DNA of 64,000 nt from NCBI GenBank assembly GCA_050084985.1, contig JBITNC010000001.1, forward strand, positions 34,906,001 through 34,970,000. Direction: 5' to 3'. The stretch is from Nageia nagi (lineage: Eukaryota > Pinophyta). Both the position numbers and the translations under genes were made by a program. Each line of letters starts with the position of its first letter. Position 1 is the stretch's first letter. Shown here piece by piece: positions 13,261 to 24,639 of the stretch. The notes beneath the pieces were generated by a model that saw only the letters and a program-made list of their open reading frames with translations, ran no database searches and was not told the DNA's origin.

Positions 13261-13854
13261 CTTCTTAGCTTCACCAATCATTCTTATTTAAAATTAAGGC
13301 CTTATAAATGATCTTGTAACTCATATTTAGAAAATTAATAGGTCTCTAATTTGTAATATCATTAAAGATCCAAATAGTGTAGCCTCTTTGTATACTTGAA
13401 GCAGATCAAATCCCACCATTTCCTAAAATTCTTTGTAGAATTTCCAAGAGAAATAATTAATACTAGGGGATTTTATCATTATACATTTGTAAAACAACTT
13501 TTTTAAGATCTTATAATGTTAAAGATAATTCATATGTGTCCCTCTAACTTTGGAAAGTTTTAGAGGTATGAAAAAATTACATTATTCCGAGGCTAATTAT
13601 CAATTATGTGTAAGAGGTTGAGAACCTAACTTTTGGTAATGATTCACCAAAGTTAAGGTCTTCCAAACTCAACTTATTCTTCATGAAGTACCATAATTCC
13701 CTCTCCCCAATACTCTAGTGCATAGGATTCTAGCTCTTCTTCTCATTAGCCTTTCAACCATGTTAAAGTCTCCACATAACACCCAAGTGGAAAAGGGTAA
13801 TGAAAAAGCAATCCATCACCATAAATAACACTTGTTAGGAGCATCATTGGAATC
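13261..13854 (-). mobile_element. LINE copy 2, RT-proximal part, interrupted by element C
   Basis: This piece repeats, at the nucleotide level, the sequence at about 12480-12870: the 'cttataaatgatcttgtaac' block and the 'cataacacccaagtg' block both recur in the same order. It is therefore a second LINE copy in the same orientation. It stops at 13854 where the first LTR of element C begins, and its continuation lies at 19243. Confidence 0.72.
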
Positions 13855-14675
13855 TATTAACACATAAAAAGGAATTTTAATTTAATTAAAATATCCTTTT
13901 CAGGTATTTGTAATAATTCTTGTAATTAAGTATTTTATTACTCTTATCATTATGCACACTTATCTACCTTTATATTTTATTATAATAGGTTGACCTAAAT
14001 CACCATAAGCATAAGGAGGAATTAAAATTATTTTTTAAGTATTTGTAATAATTCTTTTAATTAAGTATTTTATTACTCTTATCATTATGCACACTTATCT
14101 ACCTTTATATTTTATGATAACAAGTTGACCTACATCACCATAAGCATAAGGAGGAGCCTTGGCACTATACCTGATATCTATAAAGGTGGAAGGGTTTTGC
14201 ATGAGAAATTATGATATGATATGGAATCCTTGATATGTGTTAATATAATTGTATCATTATTTATTTATGCTTCTCAACACCACCTATCATATCTATATTT
14301 TGTTATACTCAAAGCTTACTATTTCATTATATCAATGTTCTAATCCTAACCCTTAAGAAAGAATCTCGATGACCAAAAAGATTGGGGATCCTTATGTGAA
14401 AGTAACCCAAAAATGTCTCCCATTTCATGAAGTATTTTAGGGTCCCACTATTATGATTAGTTCATTTTTATCCTATCTTAGGTGAATCCAACATCCGATT
14501 TGTGATTACATGGAAGGATACAGGTATGTAAGTCATTTAAAATTTAGATTTGATAGCTTGATGTCAATTGAGTATCTTTGATCATTAACATATTTCATTT
14601 ACTATAATGTTTTTAATATTTATTTAAATTGAATATATCAAATAACCTTAATTAATTATTATTTTGGTTATAACA
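13855..14675 (+). repeat. 5' LTR of element C, with internal tandem duplication
   Basis: This 821-bp copy is longer than its partner because a block with period 135 is duplicated inside it: 'atttgtaataattct' begins at 13906 and again at 14041, with matching text through 'cataaggagga'. The right LTR has the block once. The duplication therefore arose after or at integration. Confidence 0.85.
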
Positions 14676-14835
14676 AATGGTGAACCTAACTTTCTTTCAA
14701 CACATTGCATTTTTTTATTGAGCCTTTTATTGAAAACCCTAGTTTTTGTTTGCTAAATTTTTATTGCTAAACAATAGTTGGATTTGAATTAGATTTATTT
14801 TTGTTAAATTTCATTTTTAAATAAAATCCTAAATT

Positions 14836-15291
14836 TTGAATTTTATTTTATTCAATTTGGTGAAATATAGCATTGTAAAATTTTGTTCAAAACCATATGT
14901 TATCATAGTAGACAACTTTTTGAGATTCATTTATGTTTGTTCTATATATTTTCAATTGAAATTTCTTGAGATTTTCAATTTTCAAATTATAATAACTTGT
15001 ATGTGCATTCCTAGTGCTCTAATTATTGAATTACTCAAATATGGACAAAATTTAATATTAGATGCATTTAGAATACAAAACAATGAAACTTCAAATGTAG
15101 ATAAGAAACATGAACATATAGAGATATGTCATGATGAAATGAATTCTTCCTTACATAATACAAGTGTTAAAGTTAATTCTAATGATAGTTCCATAAGTTA
15201 TTATATCCTAAATATTATTATTAATAATGATAATACTATATACAATGTGCAAAGTTATGGTCATTTTAAATTTCAAGTTTGGAAAGCATAA
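14836..15291 (+). CDS. Unrecognised open frame in the gag position of element C
   Basis: A 151-codon frame is open in DNA of about 75 percent A+T, where a stop would be expected about every 11 codons, so chance is an unlikely explanation. It begins at a non-ATG codon; the first in-frame ATG is at 15001, leaving 97 residues. The N-terminal half is hydrophobic and rich in Phe and Ile; the second half is polar, with 'DKKHEHIEICHDEMNSS' and Asn/Ser-rich text. I recognise no domain and see no zinc knuckle. It lies 160 bp after the 5' LTR, where gag usually begins. It may be a remnant or a small element-specific protein; it may also be non-coding. Confidence 0.3.
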   Translation: MNFILFNLVKYSIVKFCSKPYVIIVDNFLRFIYVCSIYFQLKFLEIFNFQIIITCMCIPSALIIELLKYGQNLILDAFRIQNNETSNVDKKHEHIEICHDEMNSSLHNTSVKVNSNDSSISYYILNIIINNDNTIYNVQSYGHFKFQVWKA

Positions 15292-16743
15292 AATAGGTAT
15301 ATTTTTTCACCTAATCAATCATTTTTTCTTATAATGTGATCAGATAAGATGATTTTTGTTGAAATTTATGATTCCAAATTGATTATTTGAAAATAATGAG
15401 CTTAATTTGATATGTATAACAACATTTATGCTTGTTGGAAGTTAGCAATCCTCTTTAACAATTTTAGGTTTATAAGGGTTGCTTATCATGAATCAAGAGG
15501 ATCAAAATGTAGAAAAGAGTGAATAAAAGATTGAAAATTTAAGGATAATAATGTTTTAGGTATGTGAATATGTTTGGTTTGTGGTATTTCATAATTTCAA
15601 ATAATTTGGATTTATTCTCAGGATGAGCTAAAAATTATCAAGTTATCAAAAAGTTGTAAATGTTGAAAAAGTGAAAATGTTGCTTCCAAAACCTTCAAGT
15701 TAGTTGAGAATAAGGTATGAATGAATGTTTTATCCTTTTAAATTAATTTTTTAAGTTAATTTATATCATTTTGGGAAAAATCATGGAAATGGACATAATT
15801 TCAATTTTCACTATCAATGAAGAAAATTATCAATCTATAAGTTGTATTAAACTAGCTATGACATGAGTTTTCATATGTGATAAATTGAGGATGTTATGAG
15901 TTTTATGAGCTTAAGGATATGATAAATTTTGTAATCCATAATTTTTATGCTTTTTAACATGAATGAATATGAGATATTTGAATGTTTCCTTCATAAGTAA
16001 GCTAGGGGAAATTAGTTGGTTAGTTTTGGTAGTTTTTAGTTGGGATTGGAGGTATGATTAACAATGATTTGAGTTAATTAGATTTAGTATTATATGTTTT
16101 AGATCTATATGATATCATTTTAGTATAAAATTCAATTAACAATTTAGATTTGTAGTGATATTTTAGTATGTAATACTTTGCCTATGGTAAGGGGCAATTT
16201 TTTTAGGAACTTTTATGGAAAACTTTGGGCATTGATGCTTAGAGTTAGGTAAACATTTCATATGATCAACTTATATTTCATATTCATAGTCTCAAACATA
16301 GTAAAAATTTTAATTTTTGGGCAATGTTTGTTGATATTACCGAGTGGCACCACATAATATAGGATAAAGTGTTATATTATATTTTTTGGCTTAGTCTTGT
16401 ATCAGTGAATTCAATCCAGAAAGAGGTTAGTTGCTCTGATATTTTATAAATTCCTTTATTCTTGGGCACTTAAAATAACTTAAGCTAACAAGGTTAAATT
16501 CCTATATTTTTCTCTTTGTATTTAAAGATGTTTTAGTCTTACTAATATTATTAGATGATTTTTGCATCATGTTTTGATAGTAAAATGATGTTATTTCTTA
16601 TAATATCTTACTTATCATATAATATTTATCATATCATGTTTATCATATCATGCTTTTTGTATCATATTTTTCATATAATATTTTTCATGTAATGTATATC
16701 ATATTAGTCTTATCATTGGTCTCTATGTAAGAGATATGCACTC

Positions 16744-16838
16744 TTATCAAGACCTCTCTAAAAGGTGGGGCATGCTTATCAAGAACTCTCCAAAAGGTGG
16801 GGCATGCTTATTAAGAACTCTCCAAAATGTGGGACACA
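16744..16838. repeat. Tandem repeat, 32-bp unit, three copies
   Basis: The unit 'ttatcaagaactctccaaaa' plus 'ggtggggcatgc' repeats at 16744, 16776 and 16808 with few mismatches. It lies inside element C and follows a long stretch rich in 'tatcata'. Confidence 0.9.
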
Positions 16839-17496
16839 TTATTAATTTTATGTATTTCCTCTTAAGTGGGGGAAACATGTTTGATATGTTGATATTGACT
16901 TATACTTTAACATATTATGATTATCTCAATATATGAGATATCTAGCTTTTATTATGATAATTGATACATTTAAAATGATTATATATTTTATTAGTTTTCA
17001 TGTTATACATGCATTTTATATTTATTGTAACTAAATTTTCAAGAAAATTACAAAAAATCCTAGCAATATATCTATGTTCGAAGTGACATTGTTGCATTAC
17101 AAGGATAAAATTTGATCATTTTTGTAAAATATGCTTTTTTGTAATAGTAAGTATGTGAAAAAGATGATTCATTTACTTACTTGTATTTCTTATCATAAAA
17201 GTTTCTTATCATTATTATCATATCAAACTTATCTTTTTTTTAGTAATATGCTTTACAACTTATGCTTTATCAAATGCACATTCATATCATACTTATCATA
17301 TTTTCAAAAATACTTGTCATATCATATAATGCTTATCATACATTACTTTTCATATATGTTAAATTATGCCTATCATATATTTGGTTTCTATATCTTATCA
17401 TAATTATCATTGAATTTTTTACACATTATGTTTATCATATCATGTTATTATGGCTTTTATCATTGGTCTCACCATAAGGGAGAGACAACCTTATCA

Positions 17497-17830
17497 ATAT
17501 CCATGGAAACATGGTGGGTTGGAGGTCCAAGATGGTCACATTTTTATAATTTATTCCTATGTGAGGGAGGGGCATTATTATTACTTGATGCCTCTACAAG
17601 GGAGGGTCATGATTGTCACAAATCCATGGAAACATGGTGGATTGGAAAACCTTGTTTATCGCTCTTATCATTTGGTGTCTTTGTATGGAAGGATCATTAT
17701 TATAAAAATATATCGAAACATGGTGGCTTGGGAAACCAAGTTGATCACTCTTATAATTTTTCACCTTTATATGGAAGTTCCATTCTTATCAAAATCCATG
17801 GTAGCAAGGTGGATTGGGAAATAAGTTGCT
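17497..17830. repeat. Degenerate repeat, about 85-123 bp spacing, four copies
   Basis: A core like 'ccatggaaacatggtggatt' occurs at 17501, 17624, about 17711 and 17796. The repeats keep two overlapping plus-strand frames open (17410-17913 and 17450-17824). Because the frames follow the repeat and show no conserved domain, I read them as by-products rather than genes. Confidence 0.75.
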
Positions 17831-17858
17831 CAAAAAAATGGTTATCTATTCTCATACT

Positions 17859-17879
17859 CTTGGTGGGTAAGCCACCAAG
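17859..17879. repeat. Perfect 8-bp-stem hairpin, copy 1
   Basis: 'cttggtgg gtaag ccaccaag' forms a perfect 8-bp stem with a 5-nt loop. An identical 21-bp hairpin occurs at 18217-18237, flanking the repeat at 17908-18122. Identity in such decayed DNA suggests recent duplication or selection within the element family. Confidence 0.8.
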
Positions 17880-17907
17880 GACAAGTTTGATTTCTTATAA
17901 TGCTATG

Positions 17908-18122
17908 TTTTAGGATATCTTTGTTATAAAGGTATTTCAAGATAATAATACTTATATAATGATATTCTTTAGGATATATTTTTTATGAATGTATACCAAA
18001 AAATTTAAAAAGATAATGAGATTTATCAAATTCTATATTTTAGGATATCTTTGTTATAAAGGTATACCAAATTTTTTTAAAAAGCTAATAAGATTTATGA
18101 AGTGCTATATTTTAGGATATGT
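17908..18122. repeat. Tandem repeat, about 59-72 bp unit, four copies
   Basis: Units starting near 'tttaggatatctttgttata' begin at about 17908, 17967, 18038 and 18110. They lie between the two identical hairpins in element C. Confidence 0.82.
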
Positions 18123-18216
18123 TTATGGAGATATGGTAAGATCTTTTATGCGATAACAAGTCTTACATGAGATAAAATCCCTCATCTCTTATGGTGAGGC
18201 ACTCTCTTCACATCAT

Positions 18217-18237
18217 CTTGGTGGGTAAGCCACCAAG
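18217..18237. repeat. Perfect 8-bp-stem hairpin, copy 2
   Basis: Identical in all 21 bases to the hairpin at 17859-17879, about 320 bp before the element C polypurine tract. Confidence 0.8.
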
Positions 18238-18560
18238 GATAGGTTTCAAATAGTCTGCTCTTGTGATATTCATGTTATATGATAGTTAAGTATTTGAGAT
18301 ATCTTATGGAAAATATTTCTTATTTAAGTATATTACATGTTCCTTTATATTTTCCTTGGATTTCTCCTATGATGAGAGGTCCATCATGTCACAAACAATA
18401 CAACTAGGGGTATAACATTGGTGAAAATTGGGGCATCCAAAGCTGATACCATGAAAAAAAAATTAGGGAGTATTTTCTTTCTTATCTTGTTGTACTTTGA
18501 ATTTATGCTTTGATTATGTTTTATCCAAAAAGCATCACATCATATTCAAAGTGGGGCATA

Positions 18561-19242
18561 TGTTAACACCTGAAAAGGAATTTTAATTTAATTAAAATAC
18601 CCTTTTATGTATTTTTAATAATTCATTTAATTATTTATTTTATTACTCTTACCATTGTGCACCCTTATCTACCTTTATATTTTATAATAATAGGTCATCT
18701 TACATCATCATAAGCCCAAGGAGGAGCCTTGGCACTAGACCTATTATTTATCAAAGTGGAAAGGTTGTGCATGAGAAATCATGACATGATTTGGAATCCT
18801 TGATAGGTGGTAATATACTTATATCAATGTCACCTATCAGATCTAGATTTTGTTATACTCAAACCTTACTCATTTTCCTAAGCCACTATTTTGCTATATC
18901 GATGTTTGGAAGCTAACCCTTGAGAAGGAATCTTCATTACCATAAAAGATTGGGGATCCTTATGTGGAAGTAACCCAATAGAGCATCCTAGTTCATAAAT
19001 AATTTTAGGGTCCTACCTTTAGGAGTAGTTCTCATTATCCTATCTCAATAAAATCTAACATTCGATTTATAATTATAGGTAAGAACATAGGTGTGTAAAT
19101 CATTTAAAATTTATATATTATAGGTTGAGATCAATTTAGCATCTTTGATCATTAACATTTTTCATTAAGTACTATTTCATTATTATTTGGTTAAATTGAA
19201 TATATTAAATAACCTTAATTAATTATTATTTTGTTTATAACA
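18561..19242 (+). repeat. 3' LTR of element C
   Basis: This 682-bp copy aligns with 13855-14675 except for the 135-bp duplication present only on the left. It begins TGTTAACACCTG directly after a purine tract and ends TTTATAACA. Confidence 0.85.
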
Positions 19243-21400
19243 TAAGCATAGATATTAAATATTCTAATTAGTTTATCTTGCATCTTGAGTAGAATGCAAA
19301 AAACTTGATTCAAAGGATTAATTCCCTAGGACACAACATTCAAATGCATTTTAGGGGAAATGAAATTGATGACTCCTCCCCTTCCCAATGATGATTGATA
19401 AAATAAAAGGAGCTCCAAGGTAATAAAGAGTTGCATGTATAGTGCAAAATGAAGTCAAAAACCTTAAATTATTATTAATAATATAATGTGCATATTTACA
19501 TATAAGTGAGTGCTATCCATTAACTCATTGCAAATTGTATATTTTCATATTGTGTCCATTAGTACTCTTACATTCTAGGAGAAAAAAACCATTAGCTTTG
19601 GTTAGGATTATGAACATCAATGGCATCCTTTGATTCTCTAATACCATTCATGGACACAAATGAGTTGCTAGCATGCTAACTAATATTATTATGGAAGAAT
19701 ATAAAATGATAAAGACTACCTTTTAAATGTCTTCTTTTTTTAGAAGTGCACATTAAAGCCACCCATAGGGGACTATGGGAATGATGGAGCTTGTAATACT
19801 GACTATCATTTGAAATGGGCATGATAAACTTCTCTAAATATGAGGAACTAATTGGGTATATTTTGGTACAAGAAAAGTAAATTATGATCTTGAATAGATT
19901 TAAGGACCAAAGGGAACTAGTAAATGTGGAGAAGAAGTGTTGGATTACTTATTAGCTAGGGATGCCTAAATAATAAGATCACCTTGGGCAAGTTGATCTT
20001 AAGATTGAATAATGGGACTACCATACCATGAATCAACTGGAAATTCTTGTTTCTCAGGAGAGGAATAATATTCCATTCTTCATTCCATATCCTATTTCCA
20101 CCAACTAGATCTATTAACATAGTCAATAAGGGATCCTTAATAGCCTTAGAATGGCCTACCATAAGAAGATAATCCTTTATCTTATGAGTTTTATATTGGT
20201 AATGGTAACATGTATTTGGTAGGTTGATGTAAAGCACCAATTATGAGATAAAGAGATCACTAATGTGGATTTTAATGTGTTCTTGAAGATACTTAGTGAG
20301 GTATAATTTGACAAACATCCTTTATATCAAGAAAAACCTATTAGGCTCAAAACACATAAACTTCCCTAGATAAGGATAAGGATATGTAGAAAATTCCATA
20401 AGAGGATGGGAAGACCAAGGAATTATACCCAAATGGGAACTTCACAAGTGGCTTCATCAATAACAAAAAAAATACCTAGTATAAATTTACATAATCAATA
20501 AGGAATTACAAACCATTCATGATTCTTTGCTAAGTACCTTTTGGACATGCATAGGATCAAAGAATCAAAATAGAAAGTATCCCTTGGTAAGATTCTAAAT
20601 ATTCTCAACCTTGACACCATAAGGAATCAAAACTTGGCTAAACCATGCATGAATTAGTGTATCATTTGGGATACAAACTAGAAAATACCAATAAGAGTGT
20701 GACATTCAAACCATTAACATGCATATTGAAATTCATCAACAAGAATGAAATATTGAAGCATAGAACCTTTAGCTCATGAAATACTTTTGGTATGAACTTG
20801 TGTGGATGTTTCCCTAACACCATTTTGGGCTTCAACATATTTAATAATAATAGAAAATGAGTTATCCATGTGAACAACCTTCATTAAAATAGAGGGCATA
20901 CCATCACCCTAGGTGGCATAAAATAAATGTGTGGCAGTATCACAAGGAATTATACAATAATTCCACTAGAGTTGGCAATTTGGTTGTTGGAAATTGAGAA
21001 AAAACTTAGGTTCTAGTACATACAATCAACTTTGGAATGCTATAACTCTCTCATATAGTAATATTTTACCTTATTAAACTCCCTATGATTTTTCCACATT
21101 AAATTAATTAAATATTGATATTCTTTAAATGCTATAAGTACAAGTTCATACAAATAAATCCATCTTATGTCAAGATCCTTTAACAAATTTCTACCCTCTA
21201 TTACATCTTATGCAAAATATTGAAACTCTAAAAACCTTTTTGAAATATGAAATAAATAAACATGTATATCACAAATAAGATCTTTCACTTTTGAAAGATT
21301 ATTAAAATTGTTGATAATTTTGTATGCAAGATTCATTTTATGATCCATGAAATCAATTTGAATCATCTATGGAGGTAAATATCAATTTGAATCATATAGG
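19243..21400 (-). mobile_element. LINE copy 2, 5' part with ORF1 remnant
   Basis: The sequence at 19310-19560 repeats the LINE text at about 12940-13210 ('gactcctccccttcc', 'agagttgcatgtatagtg'), so this is the continuation of the copy interrupted by element C. Further on, the minus strand carries an ORF1 remnant. The right boundary is not defined; I place it near 21400 where LINE-like protein is no longer readable. Confidence 0.7.
19950..21000 (-). pseudogene. LINE ORF1 (gag-like, DUF4283 plus zinc knuckle) remnant
   Basis: Minus-strand reading near 20420-20470 gives 'EVPIWV' followed by 'LGLPI', matching the 'TPVWIRLxxLPLxxW' block of plant LINE ORF1 (DUF4283). A decayed CCHC knuckle 'CYHYQYKTHKIKDY' lies near 20190 (usual form CxxCxxxxHxxxxC), followed by 'AIKDPLLTMLIDLVGGNRIW'. 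Several stops interrupt the frame. ORF1 protein binds LINE RNA; this copy is dead. It is the 5'-most readable part of LINE copy 2. Confidence 0.65.
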
Positions 21401-23880
21401 GAGGGAAATATCATCATTTTTTACACATACCAACTTAATTATTACATAATCATCCGCTTTATGTACTGCTAATAGATGAGGTTGCCTCAAATTATCTTCA
21501 AATATGTAAACTTGAATGCAAATATGTGATGTGTTGTTAATTATTAGGATATTTTCAATGGATAATGAAATAAATCATGTTTCTCTTTCTCTTTTAAGGT
21601 ATCCTTCTCAATCATTGCAAGATATTTTGGTATTTTCCAAGAACTACCCTTTGACCAATGTGAGTGTAGGAATTATGCACTTTTACAAATTCAATTATTT
21701 TTATAATTAATAAAATATAAAATAAGTCTTATTTTTTAGAATTTGAAATATAGTTACAAATTAAATATATTTAGCAACAAATTGGGTGGAATAACCTTTT
21801 CACATTGATATGTAATTGTTCCAATTTCTCAACAAATGTTTGTTGTTATTTCATCTCATATTTATGTTATTCTATAAATTTGGAATCAAGGGTTATTTTT
21901 AATTATTATACTTTGTTATTATTTTCATATTTCTATATACTTGAATTTATGACTTGTATGCTTTTCCTATTTTTTTATTTTATCATCTACATTGTATCGT
22001 AATATCACCACCATCTTCTTTGCTAGTTTAATGAAAGTGAATATTAATGTCTAATCAATCTTAAAAGACCTAATAGTCCATATACATTTCCTCTTGGTTG
22101 TAGAATTTTACTAACAACATTTTTAAAAGTTTATTTTTTAGGAGAATTAAGGTTGTTTGTTATCGTTGTCATTTCAAATTCATGAATGTATTAAAATGGT
22201 GATATTTCATCATCAAGATTATCTTTTATATCCAATATAGTTTTCATAGCATTATTAATTTTAATCTTACTAAAAATAGACTTAAGAACATGAAGTATTT
22301 CAATAAGTATCTTGAAATTTAGTACATGGTTCAAGAGAATTTTGTGGTTAGCTAAAATATGATATGGTATTTTAAATTTTTAATATATCCCTTTCTTATT
22401 ACCATTTCCAATACATATCATTGTACCTATAAAAAGATGAAAATAATTTGATCATTCAAAAACAAGATACAAATGTACCATGATGAATAATTATACTAAT
22501 GTCAAATTTATGGAAGAATAATAATATTTTTTAGGAATAATAACATATACATGTATACTAATATAATATTCATGATAATAAGGTATAAACTTATTATTGA
22601 CCTAATAACAATTGTTATCAACTTGGTATAATTTTTTTAAATAATAATTAGCATACTCTAGTGAATAGGTAGAAAATTATTTTCAATATTGAAGCAAATC
22701 AATTTCAATCTCATAGAAAATTCCAAAATAAATGATTGTAGATTATTGAAATTAATATCAAAATGATAGCAAGTTATTAATAAACCATCAATTTATTTGT
22801 ATCTTTCCAGTAGAAAATTCATGTCTTCTTAATAGCATATTAATGTCAACTTGGTAAATACTCATGTTGACATGGTAGAAGCTTCTTAAATAATTAGTAG
22901 CATATTTGTATTGAAGATTTCAACATGATAATATTTATGTTTTCCCTAAATAAATTACCTTTCACAAATATCCTCATGTTGAACTCCTACAACTAGTGTT
23001 GCTATAAAAAATATTTGCATATGCTCATGTTCTATAGTGATAGAATCATACCTATAAAAAATGGTAAGGAATTACTATAATGAGGTAAATTGTGTACTTA
23101 TTCAAGGTTGTTAATATTCAAAGGGCCAACCTAATTAGTTTTAAATCTAGGTACTTCCACTTTATGGTCAATTAATGAGGTTAGCAAAGAAATAATAATG
23201 GATGGGAAGTGACTTTTTAGATTTACCACTTGGGATATAAATATGAATTAAATTTGAGGAATAGAAGGAGGATTATATGTATTATATAATCCTCTCAACA
23301 TGTTCTCAATATCTGATAAATTATCAATGAGATGTTGGATTTTCTTTCACTAGCCCTCTGGAAAAAAATTACAACTTATTAAAATAAAATAAAAAAACAT
23401 CTAAAAATACCACCAAGTAATAAAATGAAGGTATATTTTATTATTATTTTATATAAAACCAAAAGAAACTAAATAAAGAGAAAAAAATAATTAAATATCA
23501 TGTATATTTTAAATGTAAAAATTCCATAACAAAACAAGTTCCTAAACTATAAAAGGCAAAAATAAATAGAAGACAAAGGCATATCCTTTGTCCTCTTGGT
23601 AGGTTTTAAAATTGAATAGCTAAATTTAATACCCTACTTTCCCCAAAGTAAAACCTAAATACTTAAAATAGGAAGCGAATAAGTGACCCATGTTCATAAC
23701 CATTTGCAAAAGGTTATAAAGGAAAGAAGAAGCAAATTGAATCCTTCTCCCTAGCAAGGTCACCAAAAAATAATAATTGATCATTATATGTCATTTTGGA
23801 ATTTTGGCTCAAATTATCACTTATAATAGGAAAAAATTCAAAAACAAGGAAGTCTAAGCTTTATGTAAAGGATATCATAT
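21401..23880. other. Unassigned AT-rich sequence
   Basis: I see no domain, LTR or convincing frame here; the short frames at 21516-21710 and 21805-22002 are unrecognised. One 11-bp-stem inverted repeat lies at 23268-23294 (aggattatat gtatt atataatcct). The upstream part of element B, including its missing RT, may once have extended into this stretch. Confidence 0.5.
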
Positions 23881-23894
23881 CTGATTAAGCTTCT

Positions 23895-24491
23895 TGACAC
23901 CTTACTATACCTAAGGAAATGGCCAAGCTAAAGCCAAAAACAAAATAATTCATAGCATTTTATTGAAGATTGTTGATGACTCCCATCAAGATTGGCATGC
24001 AAGGATTCCACATGCATTATGGGCTTATCAAACTAGTATTCAAACTCCTACTAGGGTAACCCTATTTTTCTTATTTTATGGGGTAGAAGTAGTACTAGCC
24101 TTAGAAATATAAATTCCCTCTCTATGAATTTCCCTACAAGGTTATATCATAGATGAAGTAGCTTTTCAAATGAGATTATATCAATTGATACTTCTATAAG
24201 AAAGAAGAGATAATGCTTTAGAACATCTACAAACCTATCAAAATCATATTAAATGAGTTTTTGATAAAAGAGTCAAAATTCATGAATTCAATATAGGGGA
24301 TTTAGTTTTAAAAGCAAACCAACAAACTTCTAGAATGGAATGACAACTTCATGACAAGTTTTCTTCTAACTGGTTAGGACCTTATTTAATTAAAAGAAAG
24401 TTCAGATCTAGAGCTTATCATTTAGTTGATATGGAAGGTAATAAAGAGAGTGAACCTATAAACATCACACATATTAAACCTTCCTATAGTT
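23895..24491 (+). pseudogene. pol: Ty3/gypsy integrase, C-terminal part
   Basis: The plus-strand frame reads 'PYYT*GNGQAKAKNK' (family form 'PYYPQGNGQAEAxNK'), then 'DWHARIPHALWAYQTSIQTP', 'FYGVEVVLALEI', 'FDKRVKIHEFNIGDLVLKAN', 'WLGPYLIKRKF' and 'YHLVDMEGN', ending in TAA at 24489-24491. This covers the end of the catalytic core and the GPY/F-type C-terminal domain of gypsy integrase. At least six in-frame stops occur, almost all where Gln or Arg is expected (CAA to TAA, CGA to TGA). The enzyme would have joined element DNA to the host chromosome; this copy is inactive. Confidence 0.88.
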
Positions 24492-24639
24492 AATAAGCTT
24501 TTTAATTTATGATTGTATATATTGTAAATAGTGTTTTAATTTAAATCAACAAAAAAATATTTTTCTTAAACCTATACATATGTAATGTATTTGAAACAAA
24601 AAATGACATCAAAAAGGAGCAAAAGCATCCACCTATTTG

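Larger units (their letters stand above)
13855..19242 (+). mobile_element. Element C: non-autonomous LTR retrotransposon with repeat-rich interior
   Basis: Direct terminal repeats lie at 13855-14675 and 18561-19242, starting TATTAACACATAAAAAGG / TGTTAACACCTGAAAAGG and ending TTATAACA. A purine tract 'aaagtggggcata' precedes the right copy, giving plus orientation. The 3.9-kb interior holds no gag, RT or integrase that I can recognise. It does hold one unknown frame (14836-15291) and four families of tandem repeats. The element splits a LINE, since 13854 and 19243 rejoin in the LINE alignment. The structure fits a large retrotransposon derivative moved by another element's proteins. Confidence 0.85.

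Noticed and set aside
17410-17913. 167-codon frame in element C, with an overlapping 124-codon frame
   Set aside because: Both frames follow the tandem repeat with the 'ccatggaaacatgg' core; two frames open at once and no domain point to repeat-driven openness.
13850-19247. Target-site duplication for element C
   Set aside because: Flanking pentamers gaatc and taagc do not match well enough to claim.
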